64,000 bases of DNA, from positions 1 through 64,000 of the forward strand of contig JAKOZI010000315.1 of the NCBI GenBank assembly GCA_029780075.1, in the 5' to 3' direction. Below the pieces are notes generated by a model. That model was not told where the DNA came from. It saw nothing but the letters and a program-made list of their open reading frames with translations, and searched no databases. A program made the position numbers and the translations under genes. Below are positions 8,191-22,312 of this stretch, piece after piece (the stretch's first letter is position 1; every line of letters starts with the position of its first letter). The stretch comes from Pseudomonadota bacterium. GTDB lineage: Bacteria > Pseudomonadota > Gammaproteobacteria > Burkholderiales > Rhodocyclaceae.

Positions 8191-10341
8191 CAGCGCGCAG
8201 GTCGTGGTGCTTGAGTGGCAACGATCGGATACGCTTGCCGGTCGCAGCGAACAGCGCGTTGCATACGGCCGGGGCCAGAGGCAGGATGGCCGGTTCGCCA
8301 TGCCCTCCCCAAAACCCGCCGCTCGGCACCAGAACCGTTTCCACCCGCGGCATCTCGGAAAGACGCGGCAGCCGAAAGTCGTGGAAGTTTGATTCCACGA
8401 TGCGGCCAGCCTTGAGGTTGTTCTCCTGGTAAAGAATGCTGCCAAGGCCAAAGACGACGTTGCTCTCGGCCTGCGCGCGACAGGTATCCGGATTCACCAC
8501 ATGGCCAGAGTCGATGGCCACGACGATGCGCAGCACCCGGAGTTGCCCGCCCGGCCTTACCGAAACCTCGGCCACCATCGCCGTAAAGCTGCCGAAGCCG
8601 TCGGCGACCGCGACACCGCGATGAACGCCCACTGGCAGCGGGCTCCCCCAGGCCGCCGCCGTGGCCACTGCCTCGAGCACCAGGCGGTTCTTGTCGCCGG
8701 ACTTCAACATCGCCAGGCGATACTCCAACGGATCCCTGCCGACGGCGGTCGCCAACTCATCGATGAAGCTCTCACGGTAATAGGCATTCTGTTGTCCTGG
8801 CGCACGCCAGAAACCAACCGGCACATGCCCATTGCGCATGGCATAGTCGACCTGCTGGTTCGGCACCGCATAGGGCATGTCGGAGAAAGAACGTACGGCC
8901 GTGAAGTCGATGCCGTCCTTGCTCAGCACCCCCGGCATCAGAACCTTGAGGATCGACGGGCAAGCGATCGTGGTGTGCATGGCGACAAGATTACCCTGCG
9001 CGTCCAGCCCGGCCCGCAGGCGTACCATGCTGGCCGGGCGATAGAAACCATGCTGCATATCCTCGGCACGCGACCACATCATCTTCACCGGGATGCCAGG
9101 CATTGCCCTGGCAATCGCCACGCCTTGTCTGACGAAATCCTGGGGTCCACCACGACGGCCGAACCCGCCACCCAGCATCATCTTGTGGACTTCGACCTTT
9201 TCTAGCGGCAAACCGGCAGCCTCGGCAGCGGCCGCCATGGACGCCTCACCGTTCTGCGTGGACGTCCACACTTCCAGAAAGCCCTCGGGTTTGAGCCACG
9301 CCGTACAGGTCTGTGGCTCCAGCGTGGCATGGTTGAGGTAGGGTGAGCGGTACTCCGCCTCGACCACCTTCGCCGCAGTAGCCATTGCCGCCGGCGCGTC
9401 TCCCAGTTTACGGGCCTGCGGCAGCTGCCGGTCAGCGAGGCCCTCGCGCAGCATGTCCGCAATGGTCTCGTTGCTGGCCTGGCCGTTGCCGCCCAAGTCC
9501 CATTCGACGGCGACCCGCCGCAATGCCTCGTCGGCACGCCACCAACTGTCGGCAACGACGGCAACGAAGCTTTCCTCACGCACAATCTTCCTGACGCCAC
9601 GCATCTTCGCGGCGGCGGCGGCGGCGTCCACGCTCAGTACCTTGCCGCCAAAAACCGGACACTGCGCGATCGACGCATGCAGCATTCCGGGCAGCATCAC
9701 ATCGACGCCAAAAACGGGCTTGCCGAGCACCTTGTCCGGGATGTCGAGGCGCTGTACGGACCTTCCGGCAATTTTCCAGGCTGCGGGATCGCGCAACGTC
9801 ACTTCCTTCGGTGGCATCAGCCTCGCCGCGTCGGCGGCCAGCTGCCCGTACCGCAACATCCGACCGCTGGGCGGGTGCGCGACGACCCCGTCCGCTGCCG
9901 TGCATTCCGCTACGGACACCTGCCAGCGCGCCGCCGCAGCGGCGACCAGCATCTCGCGGGCACTGGCGCCTGCCCGGCGCACGTAGTCCTGTGACGAGCG
10001 CACCCCCATGCTGCCGCCGTGGACATCGAACCCCATACGCGATCTCTCCTGATGTGCTCGTTGGGTGAGGCAAACTCGGCGCTGACCCTGGCCCAGTCGC
10101 AGTCGAGTTCTTCGGCGACCAGTTGCGCGAGTGCCGTAAAGGTGCCCTGCCCCATTTCCGAGCGCGCGATGCGAATGACGATGCGATCATCAGGATGGAT
10201 CACAATCCAGGCGTTCACTTCGCTGGCGGCGGCGCCACCAGCCGCTGCCGAGGTAGCGGGCAGACAGAATTCAAGGACCATGCCACCCCCCAGCATGGCG
10301 GAAGCCTTGAGGAAGTCGCGACGGGATACCAGCACGCTCAT
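8183..10341 (-). pseudogene. Isoquinoline 1-oxidoreductase beta subunit-like molybdopterin-binding protein, split by a frameshift near 10012-10021
   Basis: N-terminal part MSVLVSRRDFLKASAMLGGG...SEMGQGTFTALAQLVAEELDCDW...HIRRDRVWGSMST joins, by restoring one base, to GGSMGVRSSQDYVRRAGASAREMLV in the 8183..10036 ORF. GGGFGRRGGPQDFVRQ and APGQQNAYYRESFIDELA motifs. Confidence 0.85.
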
Positions 10342-10352
10342 GGCGGTTCTCC

Positions 10353-10826
10353 TCAGGTCTTGCCGGTGTCGGGCGCGTTGGAACCCGCTGCCAGGGCATG
10401 CATGGCTTCCCTCACCCGCGCATAGGTGCCGCAGCGACACAGGTTGGTCATCGTCCGGTCGATGTCGTCGTCGGTCGGTTGCGCAATCTTGGCAAGCAGG
10501 GCTGTGGCCGCCATGATCATCCCGGTCTGGCAGTAGCCACACTGCGGAACCTGATGGTCGATCCAGACCTGCTGGACGCGATGGAGACCGGCCATCGACA
10601 GGCCCTCGATGGTCACGATCGGCTTGCCAAGCACTGCCGACACAGGCAAGGTGCAGGAACGCACCGCTTCCCCGTCGACATGCACGGTGCACGCGCCACA
10701 GATCGAAACTCCGCAGCCGTATTTTGTGCCAGGAAGTCCGAGATGGTCACGCAGGACCCAGAGCAGCGGCATCTCGGGCTCGACATCGACCGAATAGGTA
10801 CGCCCGTTAACCATCAGTTCCAGCAT
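10353..10826 (-). CDS. Isoquinoline 1-oxidoreductase alpha subunit-like (2Fe-2S)-binding protein
   Basis: KYGCGVSICGACTVHVDGEAVRSC and QCGYCQTGMIMAATALL...NLCRCGTYARVREA: two [2Fe-2S] motifs of xanthine dehydrogenase-family small subunits. Confidence 0.92.
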   Translation of the reverse strand: MLELMVNGRTYSVDVEPEMPLLWVLRDHLGLPGTKYGCGVSICGACTVHVDGEAVRSCTLPVSAVLGKPIVTIEGLSMAGLHRVQQVWIDHQVPQCGYCQTGMIMAATALLAKIAQPTDDDIDRTMTNLCRCGTYARVREAMHALAAGSNAPDTGKT

Positions 10827-11034
10827 TCCGGTTCTCCTCGGAAATGGCAGCATGCCTTGAATACGGGCGCTCTTCCGCCACATCGCGCCAGAGGAGCAAA
10901 GCCAGGTGCCACGATTCGGGCAGACCAGACAGGTCTTGGACGGTAGCGACTCGCACGCAGCACTCGCTCCTGAACAGCGTAGCAGCAGGACCGACCGCTT
11001 GCCACCCTTTTTCGACGCGCACGGCCAGTGCAAC

Positions 11035-12105
11035 TCAGCCGATCACGGCAACCGCCTTGATCTGTGCCCAGACCGACATGCCGGGGACCAGTCCGAGCCT
11101 GGCTGCCGAACGCCGGGTGATGCGCGCGACCAGCAGCGAACCGCCGATATCGAGGCGCACCAGGGCCAGGGCAGGATGTATCTCGTCGGCGAGCTGAGCA
11201 ACACTGGCTGGCAGGCAGTTGAGAACGCTCGTCCCGTCGACCCTGTCGAGGGCAATACTTACATCCCTGGCCAGGATGCGAACGCGCAGGGAATGGCCGG
11301 TGTGGTGCCCGCCATCCCTGACCCAAAGCGTACCACCCGCAAATTTGACGCGCGCCAGGTGCCATGCCTGGTCTCGTTCAACGACCACCGCATCGAGGAC
11401 GACACCGACATCCTCGCCCAGGCGTATCGGCAGATCGAGGCGGGCCAGGATTTCGCCCAATGCACCGCTGGCGACGACGTTGCCAGCATCCAGCACGACA
11501 AGATGGTCGGCGAGGCGAGCGACTTCATCGGATGCGTGACTGACGTAGATGACGGGAATCTCCAGCTCGTCATGCAGGCGTTCCAGGTAGGGTAGAAATT
11601 CGTTCTTGCGGGCCGCATCGAGAGCCGCCAGCGGCTCGTCCATCAGCAACAGTCGCGGACTGGTCAGTAGCGCCCGCGCAATGGCCACTCGCTGACGTTC
11701 TCCCCCCGACAGCCCGGCGGGCCTGCGTTCGAGCAGTTGCGCAATGTCGAGCAACTCGACGATATGATCGAACGCTGCCGGACGGCCGCCCTGCGGCACC
11801 CGCCTTCTGCCGTAGTCGAGGTTTTGCCGCACCGACAGGTGGGCAAACAGGTTGGCTTCCTGGAACACGTAGCCCAGAGGGCGCTGGTGCGTCGGCAGAA
11901 AATGGCCTTCATCCTGCCAGATTTGCTCGTTGACCCGCAAACGCCCGCGCACGGCACGGGTCAGGCCGGCCATGCACCGCAAGACCGTCGTCTTGCCGCA
12001 GCCGGAAGGCCCGAACAGGGCAGTGACGCCGCGCCCCGGCAGCTGGACATCCAGGCACAGCGAAAAGCCCGGATAGGCCAGTTCGAATCGAGCTTCGATG
12101 GTCAT
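11035..12105 (-). CDS. modC: Molybdate ABC transporter ATP-binding protein
   Basis: Walker [26 protein letters not shown] signature, [13 protein letters not shown]-terminal TOBE-like domain. Sits in the mod gene context. Confidence 0.93.
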   Translation of the reverse strand: MTIEARFELAYPGFSLCLDVQLPGRGVTALFGPSGCGKTTVLRCMAGLTRAVRGRLRVNEQIWQDEGHFLPTHQRPLGYVFQEANLFAHLSVRQNLDYGRRRVPQGGRPAAFDHIVELLDIAQLLERRPAGLSGGERQRVAIARALLTSPRLLLMDEPLAALDAARKNEFLPYLERLHDELEIPVIYVSHASDEVARLADHLVVLDAGNVVASGALGEILARLDLPIRLGEDVGVVLDAVVVERDQAWHLARVKFAGGTLWVRDGGHHTGHSLRVRILARDVSIALDRVDGTSVLNCLPASVAQLADEIHPALALVRLDIGGSLLVARITRRSAARLGLVPGMSVWAQIKAVAVIG

Positions 12106-12771
12106 TGCCGCCGGTTCCAGCCACGGGCATACAGGATCAGCAAGACCAGGAACGAGAAGCACAGCATGCCGCCAGCGAGCCAATGGGCGTTCGCATACTC
12201 CATCGCCTCGACATGGTTGTAGATCGCTATCGACAAGACCTGCGTCTTGCCGGGAATGTTGCCGCCAATCATCAGGACCACCCCAAACTCGCCTACCGTG
12301 TGGGCAAAACCGAGCACCGCCGCGGTGATGAAGCCCGGCCTCGCCAACGGCAGCGCCACGGAAAAGAAGGCGTCAGCCGGTGAGGCTCCAAGGGTCGCCG
12401 CAGCTTCCAGCGGTCGCTCGCCAATGCTGGCAAAGGCTTGCTCGATGGGTTGTACCACGAACGGCATCGAATAGATGATCGAGGCCACGACCAGTCCCGT
12501 AAAAGTGAAAGGCAACAACCCCAGTCCGACGGCCTCGGTCAGCCGCCCAACCGGACCTTCCGGCCCCATGAGGATCAGCAGATAGAAGCCGAGAACCGCG
12601 GGCGGCAAGACCAGGGGCAAGGTCACCACGGCACCGACAACGCTCTTCAGCGGTGAGCGGGTGTGTGCCAGCCACCAGGCGACAGGCGTCCCAATCATCA
12701 GCAACAGAAGCGTAGTCAGGCCGGCCAGCCTGATCGTCAGGGTGATGGCGGCGAGATCGGCGGATTCGAGC
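12102..12771 (-). CDS. modB: Molybdate ABC transporter permease
   Basis: Multiple TM helices, [64 protein letters not shown] overlap with modC. Confidence 0.95.
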
Positions 12772-12780
12772 ATCGTGGTG

Positions 12781-13343
12781 CTACTCCTCTGGCGCAAAAC
12801 ACGCCTTGTAGTCCAGGCATTCGCCGCACGAAGGTGTCGGACAGACGTAGATGCCCTCCCTGGCGCAGTACTGGCGGTAGATGAACTTTTTCCACTTCAT
12901 GTCGTGGGTATTCAGGGCCGCCAGAGGCGGAAACGCGATCTGCATCAGCGCCGATAGTTCGGTGCGATTGGCCAAACCCAGATCCTGCCAGAGATGGTCA
13001 CGGCCGGCACAGCCAAAAGCCACGATCCGGGCCAACCAGAGTTCGGATTCCTGTTGTCCGCCGCGGTACTCCAGGAGCAATTCGATCAGGTCGGCAAGTT
13101 CCGGGATGTCTTCTCCGCCCCCTCCCTGCAGACGCAGGGGAGCCCCTGGAAAATAGTCGTTCCAAAGTTTGCGAAAGACATCCGCAGGAAGCCCCAGGTT
13201 GGCGGGAAGCACGCCTTCATTGAGCGAACGGCCAGCCAGGAGGCTCGACAGTATGGGGCGCACAGGATCGGCCGCGGCCGCGGCTGTCGCTGGTCGGTTC
13301 AGCAGTTCGGCCATCAAGTTGGACCGACATTCAGCGGGAGGTC

Positions 13344-13347
<4 letters not shown>
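12781..13347 (-). CDS. nifQ: Nitrogenase molybdenum-cofactor maturation protein NifQ
   Basis: C-terminal [24 protein letters not shown] contains the C-x4-C-x2-C-x5-C motif diagnostic of NifQ. Confidence 0.88.
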
Positions 13348-15891
<2,544 letters not shown>

Positions 15892-16487
15892 ATCCGTAGC
15901 CTCCGCTGCCCGTCACCTTCGATGACAGGTCTGAAAAATGTCGGTCGCTGTGCTTGCCAAGATGCAGCGCTTTCCTTGATCATCCGGTTTTCACTCATGA
16001 GCTGAAGATCAATGCCGTTTCAGTGCCCGCAATCAGATCAAATCAGAGATTTCCTCATTCAGTTTGTCCGCTGATCGGGGCATCGACTCGCTCAGGAACT
16101 CGCTGTGAAATCCATGCGCCATGAAGCTTCCGCAAACGGCATTCCGCCGTTTCACTCCCAGGTAACTGCTGTCTTCATGAGTCAAAGCAAATAGCGCGCC
16201 ATAGATTATTAGAGCGATACACGGTGTTTGTGGCGCGAGGCGAGACCTCCCGACAAGACAACCAAGGGACGGGTGCGCCCTCAATCGACGGGCGGTGGAG
16301 AACTCGCGCAGCCCATGCCCAGACCTCGATCGCAGCATTTCAGATCCTGACTCAGTTGGTGCGAATGCAACAACGGTTGTAGCCATCATGACATAGCGCT
16401 CGTTCGGTCAACGGCAGCGGCATCCAGTCGGGCCTGCCCGGCGGTTCGCGGATCGGCTTCCGATGTGAGGAAGCACTGTGCCCTAGG

Positions 16488-17089
16488 TTGAAGGCGATCT
16501 TGACCCTGGAGTACGCTCCGGACATTGACGGCAATTCTGGTTTCGGTGCCAGCAGCAACGGCCTCGCCGCTCGTCAGCAGTTCGTCGGTCTCTCCTCTGC
16601 CACGTTTGGCGCCGTCGCCATGACTTACACGGCTTACACGGCGCAGAACAGGGGGGATCTACCAGCAAGGCGATCTACGCGTTCGGCAAACGCAGCGCCG
16701 CCGACGGCAGCGTCAACGACAAGCTGACCCGCATCTCGGACAACGGCCGCTACGGCCTCGGCTGCAGTTTCGCGACCGATCCGGTCAACGCCGATCTGCT
16801 CTACCAGGTTCGTCAGGATGTGCACGCGGCGACCATCGGCACCACCGGGAACAACAGCTTCCTGCCTGCTGCCGTTTACACGGACGCCAATTTCCCCGCC
16901 AACGAAAAGGTGGTTTTGCATGGCTGGACGACCCAGACATCGAAGCGCACCACGCTGTATGCGACCTATGTCTGGACAAATAACGACCGCAACAGCATCG
17001 CCGCTGGCCCCAATGGTGGTACATCACTTACCGGCGCCCGCGACGAGCAAAATCAGACATTCCTGGTGGGTGTCAACCACACCTTCTGA
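16488..17089 (+). pseudogene. Gram-negative porin remnant (internally deleted/frameshifted)
   Basis: Porin-like N-part ILTLEYAPDIDGNSGFGASSNGLAARQQFVGLSSATFGAV is followed in another frame by SKAIYAFGKRSAADGSVNDKLTRISDNGRYGLGCSF..., then a C-terminal strand ending FLVGVNHTF-stop. Confidence 0.7.
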
Positions 17090-17174
17090 GGGTGTTCGCT
17101 CGTCCAGGAATCCGACGGGCGTCATGGCGCCCGTCTACGTGCACCAGCGACCTGCACTTGAACAATGCAGGCGC

Positions 17175-17606
17175 TCAGTCGTCGATTTCTTCGACGCTGA
17201 CGTTCCCCTTGGAAGAGCGCTTGATCCGGTATTTGGTGCCGTCCTTGCCGGTCCAGCGCGTCGCCGTCGCTGGCACCTTCACGCCATCGATCTTCACATT
17301 GCCATTGACCACGCTGATGCCACTCGCGTCATCGTCGTCGTCCTTGCCGGTAGTTACCGTGGTTCCCGGTGAATGGGTGATCGAGGACGAACTCTTGCCG
17401 GGATCGACATACACCGCGTTGCCCTTGCCACTGGTTGCGGTCTTGCCGGACTTGGCGCCACCTCCGTTACCGGTGTCCACACTCACCCCGCCGGCACCAC
17501 CGGTATTCACGTTGACGCCGCCGGGACCTCCGACCGAAACCGAAACCTGAGCCGTCGCAGACGCGGCGGCAAAAACAAGCAAGCTGGCAATACGTGTCAG
17601 TTTCAT
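17175..17606 (-). CDS. Small secreted Gly/Val-rich protein of unknown function
   Basis: Signal peptide MKLTRIASLLVFAAASATAQ, then VSVSVGGPGGVNVNTGGAGGVSVDTGNGGG, Asp run (GKDDDDDAS), basic/acidic C-terminus. Confidence 0.65.
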   Translation of the reverse strand: MKLTRIASLLVFAAASATAQVSVSVGGPGGVNVNTGGAGGVSVDTGNGGGAKSGKTATSGKGNAVYVDPGKSSSSITHSPGTTVTTGKDDDDDASGISVVNGNVKIDGVKVPATATRWTGKDGTKYRIKRSSKGNVSVEEIDD

Positions 17607-17789
17607 TCGAAAGCCTTTCTGTTCAACCAACGGCTACGGGAAAAGGATTGCTAATTCAATGCTTCTACCGGCCTCTACACGAGTATCCCGGATCCCGGCG
17701 GCGGTCGTCAATCGAAAGTTTCGTGTCGATCCTCTCACCCGGTGTTCTTGCCACGGGTACGTTCCGAATGCGGAAAGGCAGCCGCTGAA

Positions 17790-19190
17790 TCAAAGGACCT
17801 GATTCAGCAGGCGATCAGCGCGGGTGCGTGCGAGGCGCTTGAGAATCCGCTGGACCGGGACTGGATAGGTGTCTGTGTCATCGAGGGCGGTGTGGTGATC
17901 GAGACGGCGCGTCCGCGCCAGGATTCGCGCCAGTTCGGCCTGATGCTGGCTGTGCAGGCCTCCCTGAGGATCATGGATCAACAACCCGTTTTCGAGGTCC
18001 AGCCGCCAGGCCCTGGGATTGAGGTTGCTGCCGGTGAGCAGGGCATAGTCGTCGTCGGACAACAAGCCCTTGAGATGAAAACTGTGATGCTCATGGCTCC
18101 ACAACTGTACGTCGAGCAGTCCTTCGTCGATATCGCCCTGGTGAGTCTTGCAGAAGCGGCGCAGATTGCTTTCGTAGAGATAAGGGAGGGCGCCAATGGT
18201 CTTGAAAGGATCTTCAGGGGAAATGTAAAAGTCATTGGCGGTCTTGTCACCGACGATGATTGTGACTCGACATCGCCTTCTCAACCTTCCCTCAAGAGCG
18301 CGACGGATGGGGCCGGGCAGGTTGAAATAAGGAGTGAACACGACCAGCCTGCGCTCGGTGCGCTTGATCAGTTGCAGAATCACGGCATTGAGTTGGTTGT
18401 CACGATGACCAAAGCCCAGCAACGGCGTGATTCCCACCTCGCCGTTGCCGACCGACCCGGCGGTGGTCGCGTAGCGACTCTTTGCCAGCACCCGACGCAA
18501 CCCGACGATTGCGCCACGTAGCGAACCGGATTTCGGCTGCGGCTCGACATCCAGGCGACGAACAGCCGTGTTCGTCTGCAGGATGCGGGTCATCAGACCG
18601 GCGATGCTGTCGGCCAATGCGCGATTCTCGATCAGGTGATAGCGATCGAGGCGGTAGCGATCGAAGCGTTGCAGGTAGACGTCATTGATACTGGCACCGC
18701 TATAGAGAAGGGCGTCGTCGATGACGAAGCCCTTCAGGTGCATCACCCCCATCCACTCCCGACTCTGCACCGGTACGCCATATATGGGGACGCCTGGACC
18801 AAGGCGGCGGGCCATTTCGACGTAGAGCGCGGCATTGCCAGGGCTCGCAGCCTTGCCGACGAGACCTCTCTGCGCGCGGTGCCAGTCGACGAAGACCCCG
18901 ATCTGCAGGTCTGGCCGGACAGCACTGGCGGCGTAGATGGCCGCCAGCACCTCTCTGCCGGCGGTATCATCCTGGAGATAAAGTGCGCTGATCAGGATCC
19001 GCTCTCTGGCGTTGGCGATGCGTTCGAGCAGCGTCGCGCGAAACTCGCCGGGGCCCTCCAGGTTCACGACAGACTCGACCGTTACCGGGATGCACGTCAA
19101 ACTTTCCAGGCGAGTCGCCATTTGCCGGTGCCCACGCAGGCGTTGCACCGCCGCAGCCAGAACGGATGCCATCGGCAGATGCGCCATCAC
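17790..19190 (-). CDS. pssA: CDP-diacylglycerol--serine O-phosphatidyltransferase (phospholipase D superfamily)
   Basis: VFVDWHRAQRG, MHLKGFVIDDALLYSGASINDVYL, TPYFNLPG, IIVGDKTANDFYI, FHLKGLLSDDDYALLTGSNLNPRAWRLDLENGLLIHDP: PssA-type HKD motifs. Confidence 0.92.
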   Translation of the reverse strand: MMAHLPMASVLAAAVQRLRGHRQMATRLESLTCIPVTVESVVNLEGPGEFRATLLERIANARERILISALYLQDDTAGREVLAAIYAASAVRPDLQIGVFVDWHRAQRGLVGKAASPGNAALYVEMARRLGPGVPIYGVPVQSREWMGVMHLKGFVIDDALLYSGASINDVYLQRFDRYRLDRYHLIENRALADSIAGLMTRILQTNTAVRRLDVEPQPKSGSLRGAIVGLRRVLAKSRYATTAGSVGNGEVGITPLLGFGHRDNQLNAVILQLIKRTERRLVVFTPYFNLPGPIRRALEGRLRRRCRVTIIVGDKTANDFYISPEDPFKTIGALPYLYESNLRRFCKTHQGDIDEGLLDVQLWSHEHHSFHLKGLLSDDDYALLTGSNLNPRAWRLDLENGLLIHDPQGGLHSQHQAELARILARTRRLDHHTALDDTDTYPVPVQRILKRLARTRADRLLNQVL

Positions 19191-19209
19191 GGCAGAACAT
19201 CAGCGGGCA

Positions 19210-19401
19210 TCAGTCGCGTGGCCTGCGGTCGGTTGTCCCTGGTGCCAGAAACATGCCGATACCGAGGAGGATCAGCAGCAGCGGCCACCAGGTCCGCAGC
19301 AACTGCGCAAAGTCGACTTCGATGAGCCCCAGATTGATGGCCAGCGCCAGAACGCCGACCACGATCAGCGCCAAGGCGCCAAGATTCCCGCGCATTTTCA
19401 T
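19210..19401 (-). CDS. Small two-TM membrane protein (DUF5668/LiaI-like)
   Basis: MKMRGNLGALALIVVGVLALAINLGLIEVDFAQLLRTWWPLLLILLGIGMFL: short hydrophobic helices with a WWPLLLILLG motif. Confidence 0.65.
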   Translation of the reverse strand: MKMRGNLGALALIVVGVLALAINLGLIEVDFAQLLRTWWPLLLILLGIGMFLAPGTTDRRPRD

Positions 19402-19464
19402 CTCCTCCTCTCCTGCCGGGTCGGCAAGGCCAGCACAGATCCGTGCGGCGCCGGCAATTCTGCA

Positions 19465-20907
19465 TCAAGGGACATATTGATCGATGTATTCGTTGACTGC
19501 CAGCGTTCCCAGATGCTGCACATCGCGCGACGACTGCTCGATGGCTGCCTGCTGTGCTTCGGAAAACCTGCGCGCGAGATTGGTCCTGAATTTCTCCACC
19601 AGCACAGGGATCCCCTCGGCACGGCGACGACAGTGCCCGAGAGGATATTCCGCGACCAGTTCTGCCGTCCGGCTGCCGTCGGTAAAGAATACCTGTACGG
19701 CGTTGGCGATCGAGCGTTTGGCCGGGTCCAGATAGTCGGCCGAGAAACGGGGTTCCTCGCTGACTTCCATCTGCGCCCGCAAGGCATCGATGCGCGGGTC
19801 TGCCGCGGCGCTGTCCTCGTAGTCCTCGCAGGTCAGCCGACCTTCGATCAGGCCGACGGCGACCATGTATTGCAGGCAGTGATCGCGGTCGGCAGGATTG
19901 TGCAACGGACCCTTCTTGTCGATGATCCGCAATGCCGATTCGTGGGTGCGAATGACGATTCGGGCGATCTCGTCGAGCCGTCCGACGACCTGCGGGTGCA
20001 GTTTCACCGCACACTCGACGGCCGTCTGGGCGTGGAACTCAGCCGGAAAACTGATCTTGAACAGCACATTCTCCATCACGTAGCTGCCATAGGGCCGCGA
20101 CAGGCGGAACGTCTGCCCCTTGAACAGCACATCGTAGAAGCCCCAGGTGCGTGCGCTCAACACCGTGGGATAGCCCATCTCACCCTTGAGTGAAAACAGC
20201 GCCAGCAGCACGCCCCGGGCGGTGGCGTCGCCAGCCGCCCAGGACTTCCGCGAACCGGTGTTCGGGGCGTGTCGATAGGTGCGCAAGGGTTGTCCATCGA
20301 CGAACGCCTGTGACACGGCGTTGATGATCTCCTGACGACCACCGCCCATCAGCCAGGTGCAAACGGCAGCGGTGGCGACCTTGACCAGCACGACATGGTC
20401 CAGCCCGACGCGATTGAAGCTGTTTTCGAGCGCCAGGATACCCTGGATCTCGTAGGCCTTGATCATCGCTTCGAGAACCCGGCGCATCGCCAGTGGTGCC
20501 TGACCGTGATCCATACGGGTGCGCGACAACCAATCGGCAGTGGCGAGAATGCCGCCAAGGTTGTCGGACGGATGACCCCATTCGGCCGCCAGCCAGGTAT
20601 CGTTGAAATCCAGCCAGCGAATCAGCGTGCCGATGTTGAAAGCGGCCTGCACCGGGTCGAGTTGAAAATCGGTCCCCGGCACTCTGGCGCCCTGAGGCAC
20701 CACCGTGCCGGGAACGATCGGCCCCAGCAGCTTGCTGCATGCCTGATAACCAAGCGCTTCGAGCCCGCAACCCAGGGCGTCGATCAGACAGTAGCGCGCG
20801 GTCTCGAAGGCCCCTCGCGACGTAACCCTGAAGTCGAGGACATAGTCGGCAATATCGACCAGAACCTGGTCGGGGTCGGGACGAGTGGCTGGAATTCGTG
20901 TGCTCAT
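19465..20907 (-). CDS. prpD: 2-methylcitrate dehydratase
   Basis: [96 protein letters not shown]: MmgE/PrpD family. Confidence 0.93.
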   Translation of the reverse strand: MSTRIPATRPDPDQVLVDIADYVLDFRVTSRGAFETARYCLIDALGCGLEALGYQACSKLLGPIVPGTVVPQGARVPGTDFQLDPVQAAFNIGTLIRWLDFNDTWLAAEWGHPSDNLGGILATADWLSRTRMDHGQAPLAMRRVLEAMIKAYEIQGILALENSFNRVGLDHVVLVKVATAAVCTWLMGGGRQEIINAVSQAFVDGQPLRTYRHAPNTGSRKSWAAGDATARGVLLALFSLKGEMGYPTVLSARTWGFYDVLFKGQTFRLSRPYGSYVMENVLFKISFPAEFHAQTAVECAVKLHPQVVGRLDEIARIVIRTHESALRIIDKKGPLHNPADRDHCLQYMVAVGLIEGRLTCEDYEDSAAADPRIDALRAQMEVSEEPRFSADYLDPAKRSIANAVQVFFTDGSRTAELVAEYPLGHCRRRAEGIPVLVEKFRTNLARRFSEAQQAAIEQSSRDVQHLGTLAVNEYIDQYVP

Positions 20908-20990
20908 AGAGTCTCTCTTCGTGCTCCGCCGCGTTGAATGGGGAATCGAACCATCGTCTTCAACACGCGAGCCGGGGTATCGCTAGCCAT

Positions 20991-22148
20991 TCACGTTCGT
21001 TGCGCGAGGGCGACAAACGCCTGCGGATCCGGTCCGACATAATTTGCCGAGGGTCGGATGATCTTTCCATCGATGCGCTGCTCGATGACGTGCGCTGCCC
21101 AACCGCTGGTTCGCGCAATGACAAACAATGGGGTAAACATCGGTGTCGGCACGGCCAGCATGTGATAGGCGACGCCCGAGAACCAATCGACGTTGGGAAA
21201 CATGCGTTTCTGCTCCCACATCACTGCCTCGATGCGACTGGCGATCTCGAACAGCACCAGGTTATCGCCATCGGTGCACAGTTGTTGAGCCACAGCACGG
21301 ATGACCTTGTTACGCGGGTCGGAGAGGGTGTACAGCGGGTGCCCGAAACCGATGATGATTTCCCTGTTTTCGAGGCGGCGGCGAATGTCCAGTTCGGCGT
21401 GCTCGGCGTCGTTGTATCGGCTCTGGATCTCGAAAGCCACCTCGTTGGCTCCGCCGTGTCGGCGACCACTCAGCGCACCGATGGCGCCGCTGATCGCCGC
21501 ATAGAGATCAGCGCCCGTCCCAGTGATCGTGCGTGCGGCAAAAGTCGAGGCATTGAACTCATGCTCGGCATAGAGAACCAGCGACTTGTCGAGACAGCTG
21601 GCCTGCAGTGCCGAAGGTGCCTTGCCCCGCAGGAGATGCAGGAAATGTGCGGCGATCGAGTCGTCATCGGTCTCGGTTTCGATGCGCCGGCCGTTGTGCG
21701 ACCAGTGATACCAGTAGAGCAACATCGACCCGAAGCTGGCGATCAGCCGATCCGCAATCTCGCGCGCTGCACCAGGGTTATGGTCCTGCGCTTCGGGAAG
21801 AATCGTGCCGAGAGCCGAGCAGCCGCTGCGCAGGACGTCCATGGGATGTGCGGAAGCGGGCAGGTTCTCGAGCATCGGTCTGAGCATCACCGGTAAACCA
21901 CGCAAGGTCTTGAGTTTCTTCTTGTACTGATTGAGCTGCGTCGGACTGGGCAAGCGCCCGTAGAGCAGCAGGTACGCCACCTCCTCGAAGGTGGCATCTT
22001 CGGCCAGTGCCGCCACATCGTACCCACGGTAGTACAGATCGTTGCCCGCACGCCCGACCGAACAGATCGCCGTATCGCCGGCAACCACACCGGACAGCGC
22101 AACCCATTTCTTGGCCCTGGGTAGTTCTCCTTCCCGCAACTCGTCCAT
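20991..22148 (-). CDS. prpC: 2-methylcitrate synthase / citrate synthase family
   Basis: [92 protein letters not shown]. Adjacent to prpD. Confidence 0.93.
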   Translation of the reverse strand: MDELREGELPRAKKWVALSGVVAGDTAICSVGRAGNDLYYRGYDVAALAEDATFEEVAYLLLYGRLPSPTQLNQYKKKLKTLRGLPVMLRPMLENLPASAHPMDVLRSGCSALGTILPEAQDHNPGAAREIADRLIASFGSMLLYWYHWSHNGRRIETETDDDSIAAHFLHLLRGKAPSALQASCLDKSLVLYAEHEFNASTFAARTITGTGADLYAAISGAIGALSGRRHGGANEVAFEIQSRYNDAEHAELDIRRRLENREIIIGFGHPLYTLSDPRNKVIRAVAQQLCTDGDNLVLFEIASRIEAVMWEQKRMFPNVDWFSGVAYHMLAVPTPMFTPLFVIARTSGWAAHVIEQRIDGKIIRPSANYVGPDPQAFVALAQRT

Positions 22149-22312
22149 CTTCGTCTCCCCCTTTCGTGCAGCCACTCAAAATGCGACACGCACAACATAC
22201 GCGCCGGCTCTCCCCGGCGGCGATGCTTGCCTGCCACTCGATTTCCCCGGTTGGCGCAGGCGACGCTTTGAACAGGCGCCATCGAACGTCAGCATTCTTG
22301 GCACCGGGAACT

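Noticed and set aside
16033-16389. 118-aa minus-strand ORF between modE and the porin remnant
   Set aside because: No signal peptide, motif or family resemblance; cannot distinguish from noncoding sequence.
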